DNA of 15,599 nt from an uncultured Clostridium sp. (GTDB lineage Bacteria > Bacillota > Clostridia > Peptostreptococcales > Peptostreptococcaceae), in assembly GCA_900539645.1 (NCBI GenBank), contig UQCY01000032.1, positions 1 through 15,599 of the forward strand, read 5' to 3'. The number at the start of each line of letters is the position of its first letter. Within the stretch, counting starts at the first letter, position 1. The notes beneath the pieces are model-generated. The model made no database searches, had not been told where the DNA came from, and worked only from the letters and a program-made list of their open reading frames with translations. A program made the position numbers and the translations under genes. Positions 15,551 to 15,599 of the stretch are shown in pieces.

Positions 15551-15599
15551 ATTCTTAAGGAAATTATAATAATTTAAAACTGTGGAAAACTTGTGTACA

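Overview
The window is low-GC, AT-rich DNA. AGA is the dominant Arg codon, ATA is a common Ile codon, and core genes read glutamine mostly with CAG. The gene content and order (veg, ispE, murI, tilS, ftsH, birA, coaX, dus, greA, lysS) are those of a Firmicute. Together they point to a clostridial lineage, most likely Peptostreptococcaceae; a Peptostreptococcus-like genome is my best inference. This is placement by pattern, not a database match. The yabG and sspF neighbours of veg known from spore formers are absent here, which fits a non-sporulating relative without proving it.

Layout. (1) 1-3000 is the accessory end: a 643-residue zinc-finger/pRiA4b ORF-3-like protein on the plus strand, converging on a LysR-type regulator on the minus strand. 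A bidirectional terminator separates them. (2) 2972-3803 holds an AT-rich divergent intergenic region with two tandem sigma-A promoters, the small veg gene and two successive terminators. (3) 3804-6660 is a tight operon of ispE (isoprenoid precursor synthesis), a FadR-type GntR regulator, murI (D-glutamate for peptidoglycan) and a DUF1934 protein, closed by a terminator. (4) 6750-10230 holds tilS (tRNA-Ile lysidinylation) and ftsH (membrane AAA protease), 27 bp apart and closed by a strong terminator. hpt, normally between these two genes in many Firmicutes, is absent. (5) 10283-12221 holds birA (biotin ligase/repressor) and coaX (type III pantothenate kinase). coaX has its own consensus-like promoter, with inverted repeats over the -10, and a terminator. 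(6) 12323-15550 holds dus, greA and lysS (dihydrouridine synthase, transcript cleavage factor, lysyl-tRNA synthetase). A perfect-consensus promoter for greA-lysS is embedded in the end of dus, and a strong terminator follows lysS.

From 2972 on, the region is mostly essential housekeeping: cell-wall and isoprenoid precursors, tRNA modification and charging, cofactor attachment and synthesis, transcription fidelity and membrane proteolysis. I found no CRISPR array, insertion sequence, prophage, rRNA or tRNA gene, and nothing I would call a new biological system. The least explained element is the accessory protein at 111-2042. The other points worth a second look are missing neighbours, promoter architecture, the 17-bp overlapping GntR gene and a DnaA-box-like motif at the right edge.
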